Source of the DNA: Desulfobacterales bacterium
Lineage (GTDB): Bacteria > Desulfobacterota > Desulfobacteria > Desulfobacterales > Desulfosalsimonadaceae
Reading direction: 5' to 3'
Assembly: GCA_007135795.1 (NCBI GenBank)
Contig: SLIE01000366.1
Span: forward strand, 1-5,961
DNA length: 5,961 nucleotides
The translations under genes and the position numbers were made by a program. A model generated the notes under the pieces. It did not search any database. It was not told where the DNA came from and worked only from the letters and a program-made list of their open reading frames with translations. Of this stretch, positions 1-5,692 are shown piece by piece (position 1 is the first letter of the stretch; every line of letters begins with the position of its first letter).

Positions 1-62
1 AAAATTCTCCGGAGATCGATAGTGGCGTTGTGAAAGGTAATTACCGGATTGCGGAATTTTTC

Positions 63-132
63 ACCACAGAGAACACAAAGAATCACAGAGAATATTATTA
101 TTAAAACAATGGCTCTCTGTGTTCTCTGTGGT
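63..132. repeat. Inverted repeat of CACAGAGAA-type units
   Basis: The arms at 63-77 and 118-132 are perfect 15-bp reverse complements (core CCACAGAGAACACA). The match runs on to 81/114 with one mismatch. The left arm is itself three degenerate tandem units of 9-10 bp beginning at 65, 74 and 84 (CACAGAGAA, CACAAAGAAT, CACAGAGAAT), and the right arm is two such units inverted. The inner unit at 84-91 can pair with 114-121 as an alternative stem. The loop is AT-rich. It lies about 56 bp past the stop of the oxidoreductase gene, so it could cap that mRNA, but no clean U-run follows it on the minus strand. Sequences of this kind recur as dispersed intergenic repeats in many environmental bacterial genomes; that statement is from memory. 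Confidence 0.8.
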
Positions 133-187
133 ATATCGTGATTATTAAATTTTGGTGTTTAGATAACTTCGAATCAATCCGGGGCGT

Positions 188-1189
188 TTAGAAAAAATCT
201 TTCAGCCGCTTTTCTAGTTCTGCAAACCGGCTGGCGATATCTTTGACAATAGAAGATAACAAAACTCCGGCATCCGGGATTTCGTTGATGAGCCCGGCCC
301 CCTGACCACAACAGATTTCTGCCTCTCCCGCATTCCCGAGATGCTGCGAGTGATACTGAGAATGTGATTCAAGGTAGTCGATGATGGTTTCCACTGACGC
401 GCCCGACTCGTGAAGTTCCATATATTTTTTCGTAAAGGCGTTATTGAGATCTCTTGCAATCATTTTTCCCTTGGGTATGGAAACAGTGCAGGCGTCATGT
501 CCGTTCACGATGGCTTGTTTGACGGCTTCATGGCTTTCGGATTGCAGGGTTACCATAAAACGCGACCCCATGTACACACCGTCCGCACCCAGGGCCATTG
601 CCGCAAGAACGCCGCGGGCATCTGCAATGCCGCCGCCGGTGATCACGGGAATATCGACTGCATCCGCCACCATGGGGGTCATGGCAAAAGTGGTCAGCTC
701 CGTCAACCCCTTGTGTCCGCCAGCCTCGTACCCTTCGCATATAACGGCGTCAACCCCGGATTCCTGGGCTTTTTTTGCATGTACGGAAGTGGAGACGGCG
801 TGAAGTACCTTAATGCCGGCCTGTTTGAGCTTGTCGGTGTACACGCGTGGACTTCCAACGGATACAACCGCTACCGGCACTTCTTCCTCGATCACCACGT
901 CAACGATTTTCTTTGAATATTTGGTATCTTCCCCAAAGCCGACCACGATATTCACCCCAAAGGGGAATTCCGTCAGTTTCCGGATCGTTTTTATCCGCTC
1001 CCGTATCCGCTCCCCTGTCAATTCAACATCGTGGGTGATGTCATTGGATCCGGCATTGGGGCCTAAGGTACCGAGTCCGCCGGCATTGGATACGGCTGCG
1101 ACCAGTGCGGGGCCGGAGACCCAGTTCATGGGGGCTTGGATGATCGGATACCGGATATTCAGAAGCTTGCATATGCGGTTGCTGCTCAT
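188..1189 (-). CDS. Nitronate monooxygenase / FabK-like FMN oxidoreductase
   Basis: 333-residue TIM-barrel flavoprotein of the nitronate monooxygenase (2-nitropropane dioxygenase) and enoyl-ACP reductase II (FabK) superfamily, probably cytosolic. Visible landmarks are the N-terminal YPIIQAPM strand (14-21), the SNAGGLGTLG loop (34-43), the EGYEAGGHKG motif with the family's key histidine at H159, and the FMN-phosphate loops GGGIAD (185-190) and GADGVYMGSRF (201-211). A GQGAGLI segment (295-301) lies near the C-terminus. Length fits either subfamily. These motifs do not decide between nitronate oxidation and enoyl-ACP reduction; 'nitronate monooxygenase' is the conventional label. The start is supported by AGGAGA at 1195-1200, 5 nt upstream of ATG. 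It is the third gene of a likely operon, 66 bp after the stress-protein gene. A Cys-Cys pair (C293-C294) just before GQGAGL is slightly unusual. Confidence 0.9.
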   Translation of the reverse strand: MSSNRICKLLNIRYPIIQAPMNWVSGPALVAAVSNAGGLGTLGPNAGSNDITHDVELTGERIRERIKTIRKLTEFPFGVNIVVGFGEDTKYSKKIVDVVIEEEVPVAVVSVGSPRVYTDKLKQAGIKVLHAVSTSVHAKKAQESGVDAVICEGYEAGGHKGLTELTTFAMTPMVADAVDIPVITGGGIADARGVLAAMALGADGVYMGSRFMVTLQSESHEAVKQAIVNGHDACTVSIPKGKMIARDLNNAFTKKYMELHESGASVETIIDYLESHSQYHSQHLGNAGEAEICCGQGAGLINEIPDAGVLLSSIVKDIASRFAELEKRLKDFF

Positions 1190-1194
1190 TTTCT

Positions 1195-1200
1195 TCTCCT
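1195..1200 (-). promoter_or_regulatory. Ribosome binding site of the oxidoreductase gene
   Basis: On the minus strand AGGAGA lies 5 nt before the ATG at 1189. It is a strong site and fixes this start, because the frame has no better-placed upstream ATG. Confidence 0.7.
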
Positions 1201-1255
1201 GACAGGATTTAAGGGGTTCAGTCCGGAAACAAATCTCATCCTCGATGCGCCTGCC

Positions 1256-2152
1256 CTAAAACCACAAAAACCGCTTTGATCGTTCGTTTTTAATGAGCAG
1301 AAGAGGCGTTTTGATTTCAATATTGTTGAAATTAAGCGCGATGTTGCCAAGCAACGTCGTGGATGTTCCGAGATCACCGGTTGCACCGACAATAATCATA
1401 TCCGCATTTTCATCCAGGGCTGTTTCATATACCTTGTCCGCCTGGTTTTCAGAGGGGGCAAGTTCCCTGAAATGGCAGATGATGTCCTCAGGGGAACGAT
1501 TGAATTTTTTTAGAAATTTATCGTATTTCTCATGGAGACGCTCCTGGTGGATGCTGGCACTACTCTGTGTGGTGGCAGGAAAATAAGTTTCCGTAGTATC
1601 GTAAAGAAAGTAGGAAATCAACGCTGCCCCACTTTTTTCAGAAAGGTTCACGGCATGCGCAAATGCAACTTCAGCATCCTTTGAACCATCGATTGCGCAA
1701 AGTATCTTTTTTATGTTGTGTGTTGATTTTTCAGGGATGAACATAATGTCACAATCGGCCCCGGACAAAATTTTGTGTCCATACAGCGCTTCCCGGTACG
1801 TCCCGGTTTTCCGGCCTATAAGCGTAAGATCGATTTTGGTTTCGGCAATAAAATCAATAATGGCAGTGGCGGCGTCCTCGGTTGCGATTTGGGTTTCGAT
1901 GCCGACAGGAATCTGTTGCTTAAACCTTGAATGGACTTCCTTTTTTATCTTCTTGTAAATGAGTTCATATATTTCTTCATCCTCGGGGAGATCCCGTCCC
2001 CCCTTTCCCGACAGGTCGTATTCCTGGATAACATGAAGGAAATAAACCTTTTCAGCACCGGTAATCCCGACAAGAAAATCGGTGTATTCAGTCACGATCG
2101 GGTCAATGTACGTTAAATCAAGACACGCCAGTATGTTTTTAATCGGGTTCAT
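1256..2152 (-). CDS. Universal stress protein, tandem UspA domains
   Basis: 298-residue cytosolic protein with two UspA-type alpha/beta domains, about residues 1-141 and 147-290. Each opens with the family's typical strand (NILACLDLT at 6-14; KKILCAIDGSKDA at 148-160) and ends in a glycine-rich nucleotide loop followed by a hydrophobic strand (DIMFIP, PLLLIKN). The C-terminal loop at 256-270, beginning GATGDLGTS and ending GN, follows the G-2x-G-9x-G-(S/T) ATP-binding spacing, but the last Ser/Thr is Asn. The N-terminal loop (GRKTGTYREALYGHK, 113-127) has altered spacing and may not bind ATP. The gene starts 63 bp after the BCCT transporter stop and is followed by the oxidoreductase gene, so all three are probably cotranscribed. 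The ribosome site is weak (only a GTGGAAAT stretch upstream). Usp proteins act as stress or energy sensors; a link to the transporter is inference from adjacency. Confidence 0.92.
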   Translation of the reverse strand: MNPIKNILACLDLTYIDPIVTEYTDFLVGITGAEKVYFLHVIQEYDLSGKGGRDLPEDEEIYELIYKKIKKEVHSRFKQQIPVGIETQIATEDAATAIIDFIAETKIDLTLIGRKTGTYREALYGHKILSGADCDIMFIPEKSTHNIKKILCAIDGSKDAEVAFAHAVNLSEKSGAALISYFLYDTTETYFPATTQSSASIHQERLHEKYDKFLKKFNRSPEDIICHFRELAPSENQADKVYETALDENADMIIVGATGDLGTSTTLLGNIALNFNNIEIKTPLLLIKNERSKRFLWF

Positions 2153-2215
2153 ATCGCTATATTTCCACTTGTTGCGGGTCGATAATTCAATCGGAACAAT
2201 CCGGTAAAAGAGTGA

Positions 2216-3823
2216 TCAGGCATTATTTTGCCGAAGCAGCTTTTTGATGGTATCCTGGTAAGATTCCCGCTCGATTTCCCTTTCACGAAGCGCTTCTTTT
2301 TCGTATTCTTTTTGAAGTCCCTGTTTCAAGCTATACCCCATGATAATCAATATCGCAGCAAATGGCAAACCCGTGATTATAGCTGCTGTCTGGAGGGCGG
2401 TAAGGCCACCGCCGATCAAAAGTACGGCGGCCATGACGCCCTGAATGACGGCCCAGAAAATGCGCTGGGTGACAGGCGAGGTGAGTTTGCCGCCCGAGGT
2501 AAATGCATCCACGACCAGGGACCCGGAATCCGAGGAGGTTATGAAAAAACTGATCACGAGCAGCATGGCGGTAAAATTGGCCACCATTGAAAACGGAAAA
2601 TTTTCGAGCAGTGCGTAAATGGAGATGGCCACATTTTCCGTGACCGGCCCTGCGAGGTCAGCCACCCCTTTTAATTCGAGCAATATGGCGGTTCCCCCGA
2701 ATGCGGTGATCCACAAAAAGGTAAGAAGCGTCGGGATGATCAAGACACTTAAAACAAACTCCCGTATGGTTCGTCCCTTGGAGATTCGGGCAATGAACAT
2801 CCCCACGAACGGAGACCAGGAAATCCACCATGACCAGTAAAATACCGTCCATGAATTTTGCCAGTTGGTCTGTTCGTAGCTTTCGGTCCAGAAGCTGATT
2901 TCGAGGAAATTGTCCAGGTATGCGCCGGTGTTCTGGAGAACCGCATCGAGGATGAATACGGTAGGGCCGAATATCAATATGAATATGAGCAGGACTGCTC
3001 CAAGTTTCATGTTCAGCTCGGAGAGTTTTTTTACCCCCCCTTCAAGACCTGTTGCCACTGAAACAGATACTGCAAGGGTGATGGCGGCAATGAGCAAAAC
3101 CTGCATGTTTGTGGAAACAGTCAATCCGAACAAATGATTCAGGCCGGCATTTACCTGCTGCACGCCGAAACCAAGTGACGTGGCCAGACCGAAAAGCGTT
3201 GCCAGAACGGCAAGGACATCGATCATGTCCCCCCATTTTCCGTGAACCTTATCTCCCAGCAGGGGGTAAAACACAGAACGGATGGCCAGGGGGAGCTTCC
3301 GGTTGAAGGAAAAAAAGGCCAGTGCAAGACCGACCAGTGCGTATATTCCCCAGGGGTGGAGGCCCCAGTGAAGGAAGGTCGTTTTCATGGCAAGCTTTGC
3401 CGCCTCGAGCGTGCCGCCATCGGCAAGGGGGGGATCGGTAAAATGAAAGATCGGTTCGGCAACGCTCCAGAAAAGTATCCCGATTCCCATCCCCGCGGAA
3501 AACAACATGGCAAACCAGGAGATTCGACTGAATTCCGGTATTGCGTTTTTCCCGCCTAGCCGGATGTTGCCGTATTTACTGAATGCAAGATAGAGTACGA
3601 AGAAAAGAAAGAGATTGACGGATACGATAAAAAACCACCCGAAATTACTGGAAACCCATTCCTGTATGACAGAGAAGACCGTTTTCATCGGCGTGCCGAC
3701 GATCAGGGTAATTGCGATAAATGCAAATGCAAGCAATACGGCCGGCCAGAATACCGGTGGATGAATATCAAAAAAACGGTTAGCGGGCTTGCTGGTTTTC
3801 GGGTCAGGCAGTTTTTCAGGCAT
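2216..3823 (-). CDS. BCCT-family Na+-coupled betaine/choline/carnitine transporter
   Basis: 535-residue inner-membrane carrier with about 12 hydrophobic segments spread over residues 25-499, the usual BCCT size and core. Signature motifs are GMGIGILFWSVAEP (111-124) and WSWWISWSPFVG (330-341), followed by ARISKGRTIREF (345-356). The aromatic cage that holds the trimethylammonium group in BetP (W189, W194, Y197, W374) maps onto W153, W158, Y161 and W333 with matching spacing. FxxTS of the BetP Na2 site (F464, T467, S468) maps onto F426, T429, S430, so Na+ symport is likely. Gly at 115 matches BetP Gly153, where Asp is linked to choline use, which favours betaine. The N-tail is short; the C-tail (about 500-535) is very rich in Glu, Lys and Arg. 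The start has an in-frame stop 9 nt upstream and no clear ribosome site. It is the first gene of the probable BCCT-Usp-oxidoreductase operon. Confidence 0.95.
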   Translation of the reverse strand: MPEKLPDPKTSKPANRFFDIHPPVFWPAVLLAFAFIAITLIVGTPMKTVFSVIQEWVSSNFGWFFIVSVNLFLFFVLYLAFSKYGNIRLGGKNAIPEFSRISWFAMLFSAGMGIGILFWSVAEPIFHFTDPPLADGGTLEAAKLAMKTTFLHWGLHPWGIYALVGLALAFFSFNRKLPLAIRSVFYPLLGDKVHGKWGDMIDVLAVLATLFGLATSLGFGVQQVNAGLNHLFGLTVSTNMQVLLIAAITLAVSVSVATGLEGGVKKLSELNMKLGAVLLIFILIFGPTVFILDAVLQNTGAYLDNFLEISFWTESYEQTNWQNSWTVFYWSWWISWSPFVGMFIARISKGRTIREFVLSVLIIPTLLTFLWITAFGGTAILLELKGVADLAGPVTENVAISIYALLENFPFSMVANFTAMLLVISFFITSSDSGSLVVDAFTSGGKLTSPVTQRIFWAVIQGVMAAVLLIGGGLTALQTAAIITGLPFAAILIIMGYSLKQGLQKEYEKEALREREIERESYQDTIKKLLRQNNA

Positions 3824-3829
3824 ATATGG

Positions 3830-3842
3830 AATTCAGTGAATT
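3830..3842. repeat. Perfect 6-bp palindrome in the transporter leader
   Basis: AATTCA-G-TGAATT, 13 bp with perfect 6-bp arms, ends 6 nt before the transporter ATG, just where a ribosome binding site would be expected. None is visible there. It could be an operator or a small leader hairpin; its AT-rich arms make a weak stem. Confidence 0.5.
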
Positions 3843-3866
3843 TAGGGGTTGCAGATCCGGTTCTCC

Positions 3867-3894
3867 TGTCGTGATTATACGACACTGTTACAGT
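3867..3894. promoter_or_regulatory. Two abutting palindromes at the transporter promoter (operator candidate)
   Basis: TGTCGT(3867-3872)-6 nt-ACGACA(3879-3884) is a perfect 6-bp inverted repeat flanking a perfect minus-strand TATAAT. Sharing its last base is ACTGT-T-ACAGT (3884-3894), a perfect 5-bp inverted repeat. Two palindromes stacked at a -10 element suggest a site for a dimeric regulator. I cannot assign it to a known regulator family. Confidence 0.4.
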
Positions 3895-3933
3895 ATAAAC
3901 CCTTACTATTGCCCAAACACGCTGTGCTGTCAA
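3874..3933 (-). promoter_or_regulatory. Promoter region of the transporter operon
   Basis: Two candidates read toward the transporter. The first is TTGACA (3928-3933), a 17-nt spacer, then AATAGT (3905-3910), with a perfect -35 and a fair -10. The second is TATAAT (3874-3879), a perfect -10 without a good -35; a nearby TATACT (3892-3897) is a similar case. -10 boxes without a -35 are compatible with a stress sigma factor, as would suit an osmolyte carrier, but that is inference. The predicted leaders are roughly 75 and 45 nt. Confidence 0.45.
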
Positions 3934-4034
3934 TGTTAACTCAAATTCAAAGCCGGTCTTGAAAGACTATTGTTCGATGCAGGCGGCTGGTTGTATGTGA
4001 TCGCCGGGAACAACACAATGGTCATTATCAATCT

Positions 4035-4736
4035 TCACATCATGGACAAAAGGGATTGCCAGCGGTCGAATTCGGTTTCTGCAGGAAGGCCCTTTGCTTT
4101 CAAAATCGCCGCGATTTTTTCATCATTCACGCGCAGGTAGGGATTGACCTGGATTTCTTCCGCAAGTGTGAAAAACAGGTTGTTCGGATTATATTTTTCA
4201 AGGTAAGTATCGATATACGGGTTGTCCGGTTCAAGACGTCTTGAAAAGTCAAGGTACTCCATCACGTAATCGTGACCTGCGAAGATCCTGGTTTCCGGTG
4301 GCAATGGCAGCAATTTTTTTATGGATTGTAAAAAACCCGTATAATCTCCGGTAAAACATTTTCCGACCTTGCCATTGAACAAGGTGTCGCCGGATATCAG
4401 GGTGTCGTCGAAATAAAAGCAAACCGAATCGTGTGAGTGGCCGGGGGTGTGCATGACGTGAATGCGCGTTCCTTCCAGCTGAAGGGTGCCTTCTGCCGGC
4501 AATTCATTAAATCCCAGGATGTGAGCGCCGGTTTGCTGATGCAGTGGCTTGTTTCCAGGTGTATGATCCGGGTGGGAATGGGTGTTGGTGATGTATTCAA
4601 GGGTGAGGTGATTGTTTTCCAGAAAAGATCGAATATCGGATACGGCGCCACCATCGATGGCCATCGCCTGCTTGTGACCGTAAACAAGGTATCCTAAATT
4701 GTCTTTTCCGTAAGGAAATTGTTTGATATTCAGCAT
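4035..4736 (-). CDS. Glyoxalase II-type MBL-fold hydrolase (GloB-like)
   Basis: 233-residue metallo-beta-lactamase-fold thioester hydrolase, probably cytosolic. All binuclear metal ligands are present: THSHPDH gives H53, H55, D57 and H58; HTPGHSHDS gives H100; SGDTLF gives the bridging D117; AGHDY gives H155. Features specific to hydroxyacylglutathione hydrolase follow: GDTLFNGKVGKCF, where K126 sits at the position of human Lys143 (Tyr145 is replaced by F128); HDY with Y157; LDFSRRLEPDN (162-172); and the C-terminal TLAEE...NPYLR block ending at R202. It would hydrolyse S-D-lactoylglutathione or a similar thiol ester in methylglyoxal detoxification. If the host lacks glutathione, the thiol may differ. 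I chose ATG 4736 over the in-frame ATG at 4754 because AAGGAG lies 7 nt before it and the predicted transcription start falls at about 4757. No glyoxalase I lies nearby. Confidence 0.87.
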   Translation of the reverse strand: MLNIKQFPYGKDNLGYLVYGHKQAMAIDGGAVSDIRSFLENNHLTLEYITNTHSHPDHTPGNKPLHQQTGAHILGFNELPAEGTLQLEGTRIHVMHTPGHSHDSVCFYFDDTLISGDTLFNGKVGKCFTGDYTGFLQSIKKLLPLPPETRIFAGHDYVMEYLDFSRRLEPDNPYIDTYLEKYNPNNLFFTLAEEIQVNPYLRVNDEKIAAILKAKGLPAETEFDRWQSLLSMM

Positions 4737-4743
4737 AAGTGGT

Positions 4744-4749
4744 CTCCTT
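4744..4749 (-). promoter_or_regulatory. Ribosome binding site that sets the hydrolase start
   Basis: AAGGAG on the minus strand, 7 nt before ATG 4736. It lies inside the codons that a start at 4754 would use, so the six extra N-terminal residues (MERRPL) are almost certainly not translated. Confidence 0.8.
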
Positions 4750-4799
4750 TCCATTAAATACTAATGATAACGGTTGGCCTGTTTTCGTGTCAATGGAAA
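4748..4799. repeat. 8-bp inverted repeat spanning the divergent promoters
   Basis: TTTCCATT (4748-4755) and AATGGAAA (4792-4799) are perfect reverse complements with centres 44 bp apart, about four helical turns. One arm overlaps the hydrolase -35, the other lies in its leader. It is a possible operator pair. Chance is not excluded, because the left arm partly coincides with the ribosome site. Confidence 0.35.
4764..4793 (-). promoter_or_regulatory. Sigma-70 promoter of the hydrolase gene
   Basis: Minus strand: a perfect -35 TTGACA (4788-4793), an 18-nt spacer (4770-4787), and -10 TATCAT (4764-4769, five of six consensus bases). The expected transcription start is near 4757, giving a leader of about 20 nt that just contains the AAGGAG site. 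Confidence 0.7.
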
Positions 4800-4803
4800 T
4801 AAT
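4774..4803 (+). promoter_or_regulatory. Weak promoter candidate for the deaminase
   Basis: TTGGCC (4774-4779), an 18-nt spacer, and AATAAT (4798-4803, five of six bases of TATAAT). It overlaps the opposing hydrolase promoter almost completely. The expected transcription start at about 4810 leaves only a very short leader holding AAGGGA (4812-4817). Confidence 0.3.
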
Positions 4804-4820
4804 TAGTCATAAAGGGAACG

Positions 4821-5393
4821 ATGATGATTATGAATCTACCTGAATTGCACATTGGCCTGCCCGGATGGGTCCACACATTCTTATCCGGATATCCGGATAG
4901 AATACCGGACATGGAAGCGCGTATGAAGATGGTCATTGCCTTGTCCCTTGAAAATGTACGAAGGGGCCCCGTGGGACCATTTGGCGCGGCGGTATTTGAT
5001 GAAGAGGGTCATTTGGTGGCACCGGGGATCAACATGGTGATATCTGAAAACAACTCGTCTCTCCACGCGGAAATCGTTGCATTCATGCTGGCCCAAAAAA
5101 AGTTAGGCGATTACGATTTGTCAGGCGGCGGGCAAAGGCGCCTGGCGCTGTATGCCAGCACCGAGCCTTGCGCAATGTGTTTTGGCGCCATATGCTGGTC
5201 CGGTATAAAAACGCTGGTATGCGGCGCTAAAAGTGAAGATGCGGAAAGCATTGGGTTCGACGAGGGGCCCCGGCCGGTAAATTGGGTCTCGGAATTAAAC
5301 GACCGGGGCATCGAGGTGGTGCTGGAGGTATGCCGTGAAGAAGCTGCCGATGTTCATCGCCGCTATCTTGAAGCCGGCGGTGTTATTTACTGA
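4821..5393 (+). CDS. Zinc-dependent nucleoside/guanine deaminase family protein
   Basis: 190-residue cytosolic enzyme of the cytidine/deoxycytidylate deaminase fold. The zinc site is complete: HAE (H82-A83-E84, with E84 the proton shuttle) and PCAMC (C117 and C120). Around it are GPFGAAVFD (52-60), the STEPCAMCFGAICWSGI core (113-129) and SEDAESIGFDEGP (138-150), which resembles the AEAGFDD segment of Bacillus guanine deaminase. The protein ends GGVIY. About 30 residues precede the first core helix, making it longer than the roughly 155-residue guanine deaminases. Guanine or another purine base is the best guess; a cytosine- or nucleoside-type substrate remains possible. Starts at 4821, 4824 and 4830 are all in frame. 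AAGGGA at 4812-4817 is 3 nt from the first and 6 nt from the second, so 4824 may be the true start. The 3' end overlaps the convergent ABM gene by 7 bp. Confidence 0.9.
   Translation: MMIMNLPELHIGLPGWVHTFLSGYPDRIPDMEARMKMVIALSLENVRRGPVGPFGAAVFDEEGHLVAPGINMVISENNSSLHAEIVAFMLAQKKLGDYDLSGGGQRRLALYASTEPCAMCFGAICWSGIKTLVCGAKSEDAESIGFDEGPRPVNWVSELNDRGIEVVLEVCREEAADVHRRYLEAGGVIY
4882..4899. repeat. Perfect 18-bp palindrome inside the deaminase 5' coding region
   Basis: TATCCGGATATCCGGATA is identical to its own reverse complement. It is also two tandem copies of ATCCGGAT (4883-4898). It lies 61 nt after the first ATG and covers the codons for residues 21-27. Confidence 0.85.
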
Positions 5394-5692
5394 TCATTCG
5401 ATATAGAGGCGATTTCTTCCATTACGGTGATTTCCGGCTGGCTGGCGGCAAATGTCATGGCTTGCTCTGTGAATTTCTTGAAATGCGGCGTGCCGCCATG
5501 CGATTTCAAAGCATCCATGTCCCTGTATCGTTCCATAAAAACCAGTGTGTCAGGGTTTTTGCGATCAACATTGACGCTGTAATACAGTGTTCCCTCTTCC
5601 GTGCGCACACTTTCCATCAGCGTTTTTACCGCTTTGATCGCTTCGTCTTTTTTTCCGGGCTGCAGCGGGATTCTGGCAATTACTGAAATCAT
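5387..5692 (-). CDS. ABM-domain monooxygenase, YgiN-like
   Basis: 101-residue protein made of a single antibiotic-biosynthesis-monooxygenase domain (dimeric ferredoxin-like alpha/beta barrel), the size of YgiN-type putative quinol monooxygenases. Visible family features are the first strand SVIARIPLQPGK (3-14), a helix ending in EEGTLYYSV (32-40), the strand TLVFMERYRD (49-58) and the helix block DALKSHGGTPHFKKF with H65 and H70. Members oxidise aromatic or quinol substrates without a bound cofactor, or act as stress-related heme or peroxide proteins; the substrate here cannot be read from sequence. AAGGAT at 5701-5706, 8 nt upstream, supports the start. The gene is monocistronic, converges on the deaminase gene and overlaps its last 7 bp (TAA at 5389-5387). 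No terminator fits in the junction. No strong promoter stands out upstream. Confidence 0.88.
   Translation of the reverse strand: MISVIARIPLQPGKKDEAIKAVKTLMESVRTEEGTLYYSVNVDRKNPDTLVFMERYRDMDALKSHGGTPHFKKFTEQAMTFAASQPEITVMEEIASISNDQ

Noticed and set aside
6..45. Two 10-bp palindromes, TCTCCGGAGA (6-15) and GGTAATTACC (36-45)
   Set aside because: About six palindromes of this length are expected by chance in a window this size.
410..1202. Long plus-strand open frames opposite the oxidoreductase gene
   Set aside because: They are antisense to a well-supported flavoenzyme, have no ribosome sites and match no family.
2228..3559. Several open frames of 65-120 codons opposite the transporter gene
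   Set aside because: Their low-complexity, charged translations are typical of the antisense of membrane-protein codons; there is no start context or recognisable domain.
3956..3967. GTCTT-GA-AAGAC as a terminator for the hydrolase gene
   Set aside because: The stem is only 5 bp with a 2-nt loop and no T-run follows; it lies about 70 bp past the stop.
4737..4754. Upstream in-frame ATG adding MERRPL to the hydrolase
   Set aside because: Its codons contain the AAGGAG site of the downstream ATG, and the predicted transcription start leaves almost no leader before it.
4737..4820. Purine riboswitch in front of the deaminase gene
   Set aside because: The space is too short, the predicted leader is only about 10 nt, and no conserved aptamer core is visible.
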